Origin: Diplocarpon mali
Lineage: Eukaryota > Ascomycota > Leotiomycetes > Helotiales > Drepanopezizaceae
Assembly (NCBI GenBank): GCA_024741835.1
Contig: JAENRP010000017.1
Span: forward strand, 101,344 to 165,343
Length of the DNA stretch: 64,000 nt
Direction: 5' to 3'
The notes below the pieces were generated by a model, which worked only from the letters and a program-made list of their open reading frames with translations, was not told the origin of the DNA and ran no database searches. A program made the translations under genes and the position numbers. Positions 10,528 through 21,871 of this stretch are shown here, piece after piece (positions within the stretch are counted from its first letter, which is position 1; each line of letters begins with the position of its first letter).

Positions 10528-13500
10528 TGCAACCGGAGAAGTACAGAAGAAACCCAAGACGATTCCAGAATAATTTCCAATATGTCCGTAATACAAAAAG
10601 GTTCACCTTCTTGTATGTGGACTGTCAAGATCAGACTGACACTTGTGACTTGTGAATGATGTTTCAGTCAATAGTCGAAAATTTAGTACGAAGATGCTTG
10701 AGCAGAATCAACAGCCCGCTTGTTGAAATCAGTAAGCAGAATGTGTTTATTCTCCCTGTGACCTGAGTGCTATTTCGCCCTGATTGTATTTGGCCCTTTA
10801 ATCTGTGAAGATCAACATAAGTCTATCCCAAACACCTTGTGCAAACGGGAAATGTGCAATCTTCATCTCAAGAGTCCGTCGCGATAAATAAAGCCCACTA
10901 TCGCCCTGCCAGGAAAATCTACCAAATTGGTCTCCAAATGGCATGCGGCTCTTCCACAGAGAACGAGTCTATCGAGCTCTCTTGAATTCTTGAGACGTGT
11001 AGCGTTTGGGGGCATTCATTCTTGGGCATAGTTGTATCTCTCTGCTTGGGATATCTCGAGCCCAATAGTTGGACAGACTCAATCAACCGAAAGCAAGCCC
11101 AATTACCTCGGCTTCAAACCCAATCAACGAGCAGATCTTTGCGCGAAGGCTGGCTTCCGCCATCCAGTATAACCCTATTTGTTAGCATCGAATTTGACAA
11201 GGAAGTAATCCACAAGAGCTTTGGTCCCGACCAACCTCTAGGCGCTGGTCACAAATCTGACGTGGTAATTACTCCGTAAATGTATCCAGGACTAGTAAAT
11301 AGATCGCTCCAGAAGATTATGTGTTGGAAGGGCCTTTTCAAATGTCTGAGCCTGATATGTCGAGAGAATTCACCAGGCGTGGAACGCCAACGGATTTTAA
11401 ATCCCTCGGACTCTGGATCAGGGAATTTGGGGTTAGTATGGTACCTGTTCGAATCTGGTCGTTTCGTAACGGGATCTCCCACAACTTTTCAGTGCATGAC
11501 AAGTCTTTGGTCTAGTTTAGGTCACGCATCTATCTAATAGTCGCTTGCAGCTGCTTATGATTCTCGGGATTCATCTCGAGGACAAATTGGACGTCTGAAG
11601 TAACTCGAATATAAAGCTTGTCAGCCTCATGGCCGATGCATATTGGACATCTGCACTGCTCGTGCTTAGACGTGAGCTTAAATTATTTCAGAATTTCCGC
11701 AAGTACTCCGCGGCTATCATGCAGTGCAGCTAGGCATCGTTAGGGACGAGGTCAAATTGCCTGGATCTCTTTGGCCTTGCGAAGCCCATTTCGACAATGC
11801 ATAAGTCCATTAAAGCCTCTATCAAACGGGGCCTTGCTTCACTTATTGATTCTAGCTGAAATATTAGAGGAAACCAGAGGAGATCAAGCAAAAGTCAATC
11901 ATGATTTGCTCTAAAACAGAGATAGAATAAACTCGCTGGTACAAGCGACTTCAGAATCACCAAATCCGTGAACGCCTTCTTGATAGTATCAAAACAAATA
12001 GCTTCGTTCGATCAATAACAAACCGCTTTGTGAACTCAGAGTCCAGAGCGAATGTATCGGGTTGCAGATTCGGACTTTGATGAGCATGGCAGGGAGGTAG
12101 TAGCGAAGCAAAAGGACGAGGAGAATATAGACGAAGCTAATAGTTTGACAGAAGGAGGAGAAGGGTCTGGGTGATATCAGGTGGAGCTTTATTTCTCTGA
12201 GCTAGTCTGCGGGCCCGTAGACCATCATTTCAGCTTAAGAGGACTAAGTGGGGGATGCTTTCGAAGGACATGCGTTGGCCTTGTACAAAATTCCTCACTT
12301 CTGCGCGCTTGGAATTATTTATTCGGCGGCGCAAATCATCTGTTGTGGCTTATTTAGTTCCTGCACGCATATTAGTGAGCTAGAGAATACTTTTTAATTG
12401 TCCCATAGCTCCCATTGGGATTTTTGAATGAAGTCTCGTTTGCCGCATCAAGGCGACCTAGGCACGTGCCTATTCTTGAACCGGTTACCCAGACTCATAA
12501 CAATCGAGATTGATAGAAGTGATTTTGAGCGGCCAAAGGACTAAGATGAGGACATTCTTGACTTCGAGGGTAGCGATTCGGAGTATACATGGAACAGATA
12601 CCCGTGCTGTACTATGAATGGGAAATGCTACATGAAGCCATAGTTCGTAGCAGATGACTGGACCGTGTCTATTGCGCCAGGGATACTTCTCTAGCAAGCT
12701 ATGGTGAAAGTAGCAGTAGCTGGATCCCCAGTTCAAGTCGAATTCAAGTCTGGTGATGCTGATGTGATGATTCTTATGATAAGGGAGGTATCGAAATCTC
12801 AGTTATCTCGCTGTTCCCCTAGAGTTCGGGCACGAGCTAAGGCAGCTGAGTCAGCACATCGCAATGTCTTCCTTGACCTCCCATGGTCTCTACCGTCTCA
12901 TCCTCAACGTTTTCAGAGCTCTGATGTCGGCATCTTGATTTTTCCATGGCATGTTATCTCGTACCGCAAAACTTCTCATTTTATGCCTCCGTCCTCGGCT
13001 GTATACCAGCCTCTGATCATAACGTGCGATGGCGTACATCTGCGTTGCAATTGCGACTTGAACGTCACGCAGTTCCGGCATCAATACACAAGGTACTTAG
13101 GTAGGTACTCTTAGCAGCTGTACCTTGCGTGCCAAGATTACCTCACATGATTCGCGTTAACCAAATGACGTGCCCAAGATCATGAGACCATTCCCATTGC
13201 GATATAAATATCCGGCGTGCCTCCGCCTCATCGTGGATGCAGCAGGTGAGATGAGATTGAAAGGAAAGCAGCCATCATGAGCATGCCACCAACCAAACAA
13301 TATCACTATTTAAGAAGAACGAACAGTTATCGATTTCGGAAGAAAGGAGATTCGGAAGAAATAGGATGAAACCCTTCTGCTCACTCACTGCTATCCTTGG
13401 TTTACGAGTAAGCTTTGCTTGAATTATAGGACGACCCCGGCCCCCCGCACTCTTGGGAAGGCCAAGCATCCACAGTCACCTCTTTGTACCGAAATACCGA

Positions 13501-13878
13501 ATCTTCAACCCCGCACAATGGCCACATGCTATGGGATAATTATGTCCGTCTCCGCATTCGAGCATGGCCCAAGCCCAAGCCACTAAGAAATCCTATACTG
13601 CTCAGCAGCTCGCGGAGCCAGGCTTCGCTTAATGCGCCATGTGGCCCGAACAAAACAATAAAGGTGGGTTTGATATTGCACCGAATGCGCGTGCCCTTGC
13701 GTGCTCAATCTCGCTATCTGCATCGTTAGAACATGCTTCACTAAGAGGTCTGGTATATAAGTCCCGGATTAACCTTATTTGAAAGTCTACACCATCACTT
13801 GTTTCGCGCCTTTCCCCCCCCCCCCCTCCCCATCTCTCACTATCAAGCCGAGGGTCAGGCTTGCTCCCGTATCTTAAG
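10528..13878. other. 3.3-kb gene-free, AT-rich block
   Basis: I see no family-like exon. Frames on both strands are short and frequently interrupted. One 40-codon acidic frame at 12052-12174 looks protein-like but is isolated (see findings). The block ends with the promoter of the lyase gene, including a TATATAA box at 13754-13760 and a C-rich tract near 13815-13830. Confidence 0.5.
13754..13760 (+). promoter_or_regulatory. TATA box of the PL26-like lyase gene
   Basis: TATATAA lies 119 bases upstream of the chosen ATG at 13879 and is followed by a pyrimidine-rich tract (C-run near 13815-13830), a common arrangement at fungal promoters. Assignment rests on position and sequence only. Confidence 0.45.
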
Positions 13879-16653
13879 ATGTCGCGGCATCTACATCTTC
13901 TGCTTTGCCTCTCTGGGTTTTTCCAATCGAGTCTGGCAAGCCGATTTCTTGTCTCCAGGAACGCCAGATCGAATCATAGCACGCCCTACTCGGCTACAGT
14001 GCATTGGCTAGATGGCAAGCCAACACACAACTTTGGAACAACTTTCGGAATTCCATGGCCCAAAGGACAGTATCACATTGAAAATACATCTTTCATCAGC
14101 GCTGAGGCAGACCTCCAGTCGTGGGTGACTGGCTACTGGGCCGATGGCTCGGTGAAATGGACCGGGCATGCCATTGCAGCTTCAGACACAATCGCCGACA
14201 CTTATACTGTAACCGCTCAAGTCTCGGGGCCTTCCACGAGCAACAGTACTAGCCCGTTGGTCGTCATTGATGAAAAGACTAAGATTACCATTAATACAGG
14301 CAGAGTGACAGTCGTTTTCCCAAAGACTGGCAACGTCGTGATTGAAAAGATCCAGACAGCCAGTGGAAAAATCGTTGGAACTTATGGACGACTTGTTCTT
14401 CAATCCCAGTCAGGAGTCGCCTCCAATTCCGACAACCGCGCCTCTAACTCGTCAACCAAGTACTTTAACTTTGAAAGCAGCATTGACACGGTATCCGTAT
14501 CAAATACCGGCTCTGCTCGCACCTTAGTCACTGTGAATGGAACGCACTCGGTCATTGAAGGAGGCGCCCACGCGAATTGGCTGCCCTTTGTCCTACGATT
14601 TTACTTATACGCCAACTCCGAGTCCATTCGCATCGTCCACAGCTTGATTTTTGACGGACAAGCGGACAAAGATTTCGTTAGCGGCATCGGAATCCGATTC
14701 GGAGTCCCTCTCAACGATTCTGCGTACGATCGACACGTTAGAATTGCCGGTGTTGATGGCGGTCTTCTTAGCGAGGCGGTCCAAGGTATCACTGGTTTGA
14801 GACGTGACCCTGGAGAATTAGTGAGAACTTCTCAGTTCGAAGGCCAAGAGCTACCAGATAAGAGCACTTGGGATGTGCGAGTCACCTCCAGACTGAAGTG
14901 GGTTCCAAAATGGGCCGACTACCGTCTATCACAGCTTTCATCTGATGGCTTCAGCCTGAAGAAGCGCACTCATGAGGGTCAAAGTTGGGTCAAGATCTCT
15001 GGGGGTACCAAATCCGGGGGACTCGCTTATATTGGGGGCGCTACTCAGGGAGGCCTTGCAATTGGACTCCGTGATTTCTGGAAGCGCTACCCCACTGGTC
15101 TGGACATTGCGAATGCAGCCAGCGATGTAGGCGACTTGACACTTTGGATCTATGATCCGAGAGCTGAGCCATTGGACCTCCGGCCTTACCATGATGGCCT
15201 GGACCAGACCGGGTATGTTGACGAGCTTGATGCGCTGGAGATCACCTACGAGGACTACGAACCTGGTTTCAACACCCCATACGGCATTGCCCGGAGTAGC
15301 GAGATCTTCATCTTTCCCTTTGAAAGAACTCCCTCAAGAGAGACCCTTGTCAGCCTGACTGAGCACATCAATTCGCCTCCTGTCCTGATCGCAACACCCG
15401 AGTTTCTCCACAAATCCAAGGCTCTTGGAACCTACTGGGGGCTGCCCGATACTAGCAGCGCCGAGTCGACAACCATCGAAAACCACCTCGATTTCCTTTT
15501 TAGATTTTACGAAGGTCAAGTGGCTCAACATAACTGGTACGGATTCCTCGATTACGGTGATTTCATGCACACCTATGATGTCAGCCGTCACATCTGGCGT
15601 TACGATATTGGGGGTTATGCATGGGACAACTCCGAACTGTCCCCCGACTTGTTCTTCTGGCTCTACTTCCTCCGCACAGGGCGCGCCGACGTCTATCGAT
15701 TTGCCGAGGCTTTGACCCGTCATACAGGTGAGGTTGATGTGTATCACATCGGACAATGGAAGGGTCTCGGCACCCGTCACGGTATCCAGCATTTTGGAGA
15801 CTCTGCAAAACAGGCCCGTATCTCCCAACCCCAGTACCGCAAGTACCTTTTCTACCTTTCCGGTGGCGACGAACGGATCGGAGAACTACTCGACGAGCTG
15901 GCAGACACAGATAAGACTTATGGCATCCTAGACCCCAACCGCAAAGTCCGCACCGATGGCTGGGTCCCTACGCCCAGCTCAACTGTTGCTGTCGGGCTCG
16001 GCACTGACTGGGGAGCGTTGGCTGGCGGCTGGCTGATTGCGTGGGAACGCCGTGGCGCTGGCTGGCAAGACGCAAAAGCCAAGCTTACAAAAACCATCAC
16101 TGGCATCGCCGCTCTCAAGAACGGCTTTATCACCGGCTCGGGATTGTACGATCTCACCAACTGGACTCTGGGCCCTCCTCCTGCAGATGTCAATAACACA
16201 GGTCTGGTCGCAGTATCGCATCTCTCATCGGTATTTGGCCTACCAGAAGTTATCTCTGAAGCCATACAGTACTACGGTGACGACCTGCCTGCTGGTTTCA
16301 AAAATGTATGGATTGACTACGCATACTATTACCACGCCAGCGAAGCCGAGCGCATCGCCAGATACGGAGCGAGCTGGACAACGAGTCTCATCCAGCCTCA
16401 GAGTAGGCTCACGGCCTACGCAGCTCAGCAATCAGGGAACTTGACAGTGGCAAAAAGGGCGTGGTACGATTTTTTCAATGATGGACTCCTACCTACAGCG
16501 CCGTGGGCGACGGTTAGGATCAATGGCAGTGCGGTGCTGAGTCCGTTGGACGAAGCGAGTTGGCTTGCCACAAATGATGCGGCGCAATATGGACTAGCGG
16601 CTATTGAGAATTTGGCGCTGATTCCCGAGACCTTGACGACTTGGAAGTCATAG
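13879..16653 (+). CDS. secreted PL26-like exo-rhamnogalacturonan lyase (PcRGLX/YetA type)
   Basis: A secreted protein of 924 residues in one exon. The start is the ATG at 13879 (MSRHLHLLLCL). It is followed by a classical signal peptide with hydrophobic core LLLCLSGFF and cleavage probably after ...SSLA near residue 20. The body matches the fungal exo-rhamnogalacturonan lyase layout. An N-terminal beta domain begins WLDGKPTHNFGTTFGIPWPKG and contains WADGSVKWTGHA. A central beta-sandwich has WVPKWADYRLSQ. A C-terminal alpha/alpha toroid has HNWYGFLDYGDFMHT, DIGGYAWDNSE and GWVPTPSS. Known from the family: the Penicillium enzyme releases unsaturated galacturonosyl-rhamnose from rhamnogalacturonan I chain ends. 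Many N-x-S/T sequons agree with secretion. Catalytic residues cannot be assigned by eye. The family call is fairly sure; the exact substrate is inferred. Confidence 0.82.
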   Translation: MSRHLHLLLCLSGFFQSSLASRFLVSRNARSNHSTPYSATVHWLDGKPTHNFGTTFGIPWPKGQYHIENTSFISAEADLQSWVTGYWADGSVKWTGHAIAASDTIADTYTVTAQVSGPSTSNSTSPLVVIDEKTKITINTGRVTVVFPKTGNVVIEKIQTASGKIVGTYGRLVLQSQSGVASNSDNRASNSSTKYFNFESSIDTVSVSNTGSARTLVTVNGTHSVIEGGAHANWLPFVLRFYLYANSESIRIVHSLIFDGQADKDFVSGIGIRFGVPLNDSAYDRHVRIAGVDGGLLSEAVQGITGLRRDPGELVRTSQFEGQELPDKSTWDVRVTSRLKWVPKWADYRLSQLSSDGFSLKKRTHEGQSWVKISGGTKSGGLAYIGGATQGGLAIGLRDFWKRYPTGLDIANAASDVGDLTLWIYDPRAEPLDLRPYHDGLDQTGYVDELDALEITYEDYEPGFNTPYGIARSSEIFIFPFERTPSRETLVSLTEHINSPPVLIATPEFLHKSKALGTYWGLPDTSSAESTTIENHLDFLFRFYEGQVAQHNWYGFLDYGDFMHTYDVSRHIWRYDIGGYAWDNSELSPDLFFWLYFLRTGRADVYRFAEALTRHTGEVDVYHIGQWKGLGTRHGIQHFGDSAKQARISQPQYRKYLFYLSGGDERIGELLDELADTDKTYGILDPNRKVRTDGWVPTPSSTVAVGLGTDWGALAGGWLIAWERRGAGWQDAKAKLTKTITGIAALKNGFITGSGLYDLTNWTLGPPPADVNNTGLVAVSHLSSVFGLPEVISEAIQYYGDDLPAGFKNVWIDYAYYYHASEAERIARYGASWTTSLIQPQSRLTAYAAQQSGNLTVAKRAWYDFFNDGLLPTAPWATVRINGSAVLSPLDEASWLATNDAAQYGLAAIENLALIPETLTTWKS

Positions 16654-17935
16654 AGATGACGGTTGGAGTGGTGTAACGTAGAGTTTGAATACTTATTGAA
16701 ACCGGGCCTGAAAGAAACATCAAGACATGGAAAAAATCTCCCTTGCTATTTTCATACGTAAACATGTAGCCCCAAGCAGACCATGTCGATATCAATCACT
16801 TGATACCTGTCGATACTACTCGCTTAACATCTCAACATGCCACGGCAGAGAATCCTGTCATTATTCCACCCAGCTTAAACGCTATACTTGGGTCGCTGGT
16901 TTGGAATACGACAAAGATCTGAAACAGATCAAAATTTCTTGAGTTGTACTTAAACATACTTGCGATATACCTCTCGGTACACGTCGAGGACTACTCCGAA
17001 AAGTGCAAAGAATATCAAAAGAAGGGCCGGATTGAAATACTTCAACTCCTCGTTTGTATTTTTTTTATTCTCTATTCACATATCTTCGCCCGGCCTAGCT
17101 TGACATACGTATAAGCTGAGCTAAGCCGTGTCAGGAGACTAGCGAGGTTTTAGGCAAGCTATTAAAAAATCATGGCTAAGAGGTGGCAAACGTAAGGTCG
17201 GAAAGGTGATTCTGGCTTAGGCTGGGGTGGGGATTTTCTCTATGCTAAAAACAATTATAAAATAACAGTAATCAAATACTAAAAATTGCCAGGTAGCTGT
17301 AGCAGCAAGGCAGCGATATTATGGTGTTAACAGCAAGGTAGTAATAATAAAGTAGCAAGATCAAAGTAGTGAAAAAAAAGTTAGTGATAACAAGTTATAG
17401 CAAGATACTGATAATTTAGTAGTATTAACGAAGCACTGAAGATTGCCAGGTAGCGGCGACAAACAAGCATGCAGTGATGGGATAGCGATAAAAATGTATC
17501 AATAGCAAGGCGGCAGTAGTAAAGCAGCAAGATCAAGGCAGCAAGATCAGTAGCGATAAGAGAGCGATAGAAGAGCTATAGAAAGGTACCGATAGCGGGA
17601 TAGAGGTACGTGCTCCGTATTTTGTGCACGTATAATAATGGAGTAGCAATGCGAAAGTCATGAAAGAAAGCGCGGAGCTGAAGGGACAGCCATATCAGTT
17701 ATTTAAAATAAGTACTTTCAACACTCTATCCGCTTCGCGAACGGCGTAGTCATGCGAAGACTCTACAGAACTCGAGGTGTACGAGGTGCATTAAAGGTGT
17801 ACTCGAGCAAGGTTCAAGTATGATTGCCGCTTCAAGATGGGTGGTGACGATCGGCGCCAGCCTGAGAGCTGCCTGCGCAAGTTATGGTAAACAAAAGTGT
17901 TGAAAAGAACCCAATCGCCTCTCGCTCGGTTAGAA
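16654..17935. other. intergenic with AT-rich degenerate repeats
   Basis: After the lyase terminator region, 17030-17650 is A/G-rich on the plus strand and made of drifting words such as AGCAAGATC and ATTGCCAGGTAGC (listed separately). No coding frame is credible here. Confidence 0.55.
17280..17610. repeat. degenerate purine-rich repeat block
   Basis: ATTGCCAGGTAGC occurs at 17285-17297 and again at 17442-17454. Downstream of each copy lie AGCAAGG.. and AGTAGCAAGATC/AGCAGCAAGATC words at similar distances (about 157-173 bp period). Further AGCAAGATC copies follow at 17526-17550. The copies have drifted, mostly by C/T and G/A differences, as expected for an old tandem or dispersed repeat. Confidence 0.6.
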
Positions 17936-19265
17936 TCAATTATCAAGTTCAACGCCGCTGTCACTCGTTCCATCATCCTTCTCATAGTCATCTCCGCCAG
18001 TCCAACCCGAGCCACCAAAGCCTCCGAACCTCTCGACGATCTCCCTCTCCTCCAGACCTTCCAGATGCAACCGCTCTAGACTCCTCCCCTGCGCCCAAAA
18101 ATCCCTCCCCATCATCATCCCCGCAATCCCAACAACCGCCTCCAGCGGGCCGGCATCCAACCCAAGCTTCCTCGCCAACCCGGCCCAGCACACCAGCAGA
18201 TCCGGCACATCCTCTTCCACGTTACGATGCCGGAGACTACTCGGCGCCGCGAGATCCTTATGCGGCCCCGAGTTCCGCGCAAGTTCCACGAGGCTCGCAA
18301 AGCGCGCGTCGTAGCAGCGGTTCGACGTCTCGAGGACGCCGTCGAGGTCAAAGCCCATCTTCTCCCCGATGTCCAGGCGCACGCGGTCGACGGCCAGCAT
18401 GGCGCGCGCGACGGCGGGCGTGAGCCCGTCGGAGTAGAGCAGGAACGGGCGCGAAGGGGGCGGGACTTCGATGCTGCCCGCGTTCAGGAGCATCATGAGG
18501 GGGTGGAAGACGCCGTTGATGTTGGAGAGGGAGACTTCGAGGACGGAGGAGCTCCAGCGCAGGGTTTGCGAGAACAGGCTCGTGATGCGGGAGTGCAAGC
18601 GAGGCGTGAGGGTTGAGGGGGGATGGGCGGCGATGTTGAAGGAGGACTTGACGCCGAACACCTGGAGGTGGCCGGCAGAGATGCGGCACGAGTAGGGGGA
18701 GATGTTGGTTTCTACTACTGCGCGCGGCTGTCAGCTTTTGGTCTTTGCAGCTTGATGGAGTTGAGGAGAATGATCTTGTTGATCTGCCCACCGAAGAATG
18801 GGCGTGGATCTCGGAGAGCGTGAGAAGGGGAACTGAGAAGACGAAAGACGCACCACATCCTATCTTCAGCGTCTCCCCGACAAGAAGACTGAATAGGTTG
18901 CCCGGTACCGCAACCAAAGTATGCAGGCTCAAGTCTAGCCCTCTCATCTCGCCTAGCAGCGTCTCCTGTCCTGTAGATGGCACCGTCATGATCATCAGGT
19001 CAGAGAAGTCGGCCGCAGCACGCATGTCGGTCGTGATGTTTACTTTGGTGCATCTCTCTTCTGCGACTCCGGGCCAGCTGGACAGCAAGTCGCCTTGGTC
19101 CAGGACCGGTTGGGCGTGCCGCAGGTGCTCCGGGTGAGAGTAGAGCAGGACGGCGGTGCCGCGCGACGAGAGATCCGCGGCGAGAGCGAAGCCAGAGGGC
19201 CCGGCGCCGAGGATGGAGACTTTCCGTGGCACGGTTTTCGCGTCCGACTTCCCGCTTCTCTTCAT
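17936..19265 (-). CDS. octopine/nopaline (opine) dehydrogenase-like oxidoreductase
   Basis: An NAD(P)-dependent oxidoreductase of 397 residues of the octopine/nopaline dehydrogenase family; known members reductively condense a keto acid with an amino acid, or the reverse. Exon 1 is 18854-19265 and exon 2 is 17936-18717. The 136-bp intron (GTGCGT..GCGCAG, with a CTGAC branch) joins LKIGC to VVETNISPYSCR in phase, and the summed length is a multiple of three. The start is ATG at 19265 (MKRSGKS). The Rossmann GAGPSG is near residue 20, and STGQE and PGNLFSL lie in the N-terminal domain. The C-terminal helical domain carries SNINGVFHPLMMLLNAG, where the His is the probable catalytic residue of the family. 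No signal peptide is seen. It lies upstream of, and on the same strand as, the MFS exporter. Natural substrates of fungal members are largely unknown. Confidence 0.82.
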
Positions 19266-20178
19266 CTTCCAAGGCAATGATGAGATGAGATGGATTGGGC
19301 GCTTGGGTCCGACGGTCTGGTGTTGGAAGGGAATCAAGTCGGGAGATGTGGTGTTGTTGACAGGAGAGCAGGACCCTGTTTACGTACCTCGACTCAAGTC
19401 CCAGGAAAGCGGTTGGAGCTAAGCGAGCGACGAGCAGGTTTCCATTGTTCCAGCTCTCTGGGACTGGAACCGGCAAGGAGATTAGATTTAAGCTCCGGCA
19501 TCAAAGTCAAATCCGGACGCGGGACTGACATCTTCCACTTCGCGGCTGAATTCTCTCATATTCTCTCATGAGTACTCGGGACTCGGTACGTTCGTGCTCA
19601 TCTCAAGAACTCTAATGGAACCGAACAGGGTCCCAGCGCCGCCAAGACCCAATTGCGCAAGTTTTATGTAGCTGCATGTTTAGGTTTTTTTGTGTCTCGG
19701 ATCTGGCCAGGGTTGATGCACTCAAATAACCTCAATCGACACGGCATTATAGTCTGATGGCCTTGGCTGCCTCGCTTTTTGATCAGGTGGTTTGTTTGTT
19801 GACGGGGGGGCTAAGCGAGATTTGTCGACTGTGCGAAAGATCACTAGACACTGGGTGTACGCGAGGGCTCTTGTCTGCAAATCCCCTTGGTAGAATTTCG
19901 GTTATGGCTTCGATGAGACAGAATAATGCACATAACCATGTCGAGCATATTGATGTCAATTTTAAACTTGTCCATGCGTCAGAACGTGGCTGTCAGTCTT
20001 CACGATTTCAGATGTTAACACCTTTTAAGAGCTGTTGAAGGTTCGCTATGAGGGTCACAGGCACATTGTACCAGGAAGGCTTGCCAGAAATTCTGTGGAT
20101 AGATCGTTGCAAAATTAAAACTTGTCGGATCGTTTCAGGGTGAGTACCTCGTGTAGCCCGGCCGTCGATCCCAAATCA
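19266..20178. other. intergenic, no gene seen
   Basis: This region lies upstream of the opine-dehydrogenase-like gene and downstream of the MFS gene, both on the minus strand. Frames such as 19290-19571 and 19757-20038 have no family features. Confidence 0.5.
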
Positions 20179-21871
20179 TTACAGTGAGACGCTCTTCATC
20201 TTTCGTATCTTCCCCCCATACGTCCCTAATACCCACGGGACAGGCGCAAACGCCAATGCAAGAAATCCCAGAAGGCTATTTCCCCAGCCCCAACCCAGCC
20301 TCTCATAGAGTCCCAGCCCAGCAAGCGGGATCAATGCCCCAGCTAGTCCCCTCAATACCGCATTTGCAGCAATAACACTCGCTGCATACATCTCAAACGC
20401 ATCAATGAGATACGTCTGGATCCCCACAAAGATAATAATACTCCCGAACCCCGTTACCCCGGTCCCAATCTGAGGTACGATCCAGTGCACGCCTTTGTCA
20501 GCGGTCCAGCCGTAGATGAACAGCCCGATGGGGAAAGTGAGGGAGCCTGGGAGTGTGATGAGGAGAGGGATTCTGTCTTCAGGGGTCGGTGCGTGGCCGG
20601 ACGCAGCACGACGCCGGAGATTCCGGTCGCTAAACCTCCCAATGTAAAGAAGGCCGGCGAGGGTGCCGATGCCACCTGCTATGTAGACAAGCCCGGTTCC
20701 TGAGGTCGAGAAGCCGTATATGGATCGGAAGACGAAGGAGTAGGTTGAAAAGAGCAGGTATAGGGTCCCATAGAGCACGGCGACGTAGGTGCACATAACT
20801 GTAACAATTGGGTAGCAGATGAGTAGTTTTAGCGGCCGGATGATGCTGTTCCTGAAATGCTGCTTGGCGGATAAGGGCGACGCGAGTTTGGATTTGTATA
20901 GAGGGTTTCCGGATTCTTTCCGAAGTCTCGAGGCCTTCCTGTCGAGTAGGATGGGTGCATAGGTTTCCTGCAGGACGAAAAAGGCGAAGACTGTGATGAA
21001 GCCGATCTTGGTATTGTCAGTGAAAGAGAACCTTGGCCTTTTCTGGGCTGCTTTTGGGTCGATAGGAGACGTACAACCATTGAGATGAACCAGAAGATCC
21101 ATCTCCATCCTAAAGCCTGCGCCAAATACCCGGCGACGATAGGTCCAACTACAGGCCCAAGAATCGTGCCTACCGACCAGATCGAGACAGCTTTACCTCT
21201 CTTCTCCCGCGGCATGATATCAGCAATGGTGCCTGAGCCGATGGTAATCGTCGCTACACCCGCAAAGCCCGACAGGAACCTCGCAGCTAGGAGCATCGAT
21301 GTGTTTTGAGAGAGCGCACACATGATTGTGAAGCATAGAAACAGCACGTTGGTGACATTGTAGATGATCACGCGACCGTAGAGCTCACTCAAGGGTGCAA
21401 GAAGAAGCGGCCCACAAGCGAACCCGAGGACGAATATAGAGACGACGAATGTGGCGAATGTGTCGGAGCTCGTGTGGAAGTCCTGCATAACGAGCTCGAC
21501 GCCTGGAGCGAGCATTGAGGATACGAGGGGCCTATAGCTTGTTCAGTTTTTGATTGGTTTTGCGAACAAAGGATCTGGTCGGTTACTTACACAATGAAGC
21601 TTATGGTTGAGATCGTACATATGTTTACCCATTTTTTCGTTGACGACCAGTTCATGGGGTTCTCAGGGTCTTGGTCTTCTGGCTCCTGCCATCCCACAAT
21701 GAAATCATGTTCAAGCTCCGAAGAGGCATCTCTATGCAGGGAGCCCAGAACAGTACTCGTCATATGGCTTGTGTGAGAAGCAATCTCTGTATTCGCATAG
21801 ATCTCCTCCTTCGTAACTGTCCCTTTCTCGATATCGGGAGTCCCGTGACCATGTGCTTCTGGTTCTTCCAT
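20179..21871 (-). CDS. MFS drug:H+ antiporter (DHA1-like)
   Basis: A proton-driven exporter of about 521 residues in the plasma membrane. Three exons: 21591-21871, 21075-21531 and 20179-21006. Introns of 59 bp (GTAAGT..CTATAG) and 68 bp (GTACGT..CCAAG, CACTGAC branch) restore ISFIVPLVSSM and FISMVIGFITVFAFF; the total is divisible by three. A hydrophilic acidic N-tail contains the family word WQEPEDQDPENPMNW. Next come PLSELYGRV (motif A), an intramembrane SGFAG/GSGTIADIMP segment, and TILGPVVGPIVAGYLA (antiporter motif C). RWIFWFISM precedes the central loop FVLQETYAP..LLDRKA. Twelve hydrophobic segments can be counted. The layout is typical of fungal DHA1 multidrug/polyamine-type porters; the cargo cannot be inferred. 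It sits between the opine-dehydrogenase-like gene and a methyltransferase, all on the minus strand. Confidence 0.9.
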
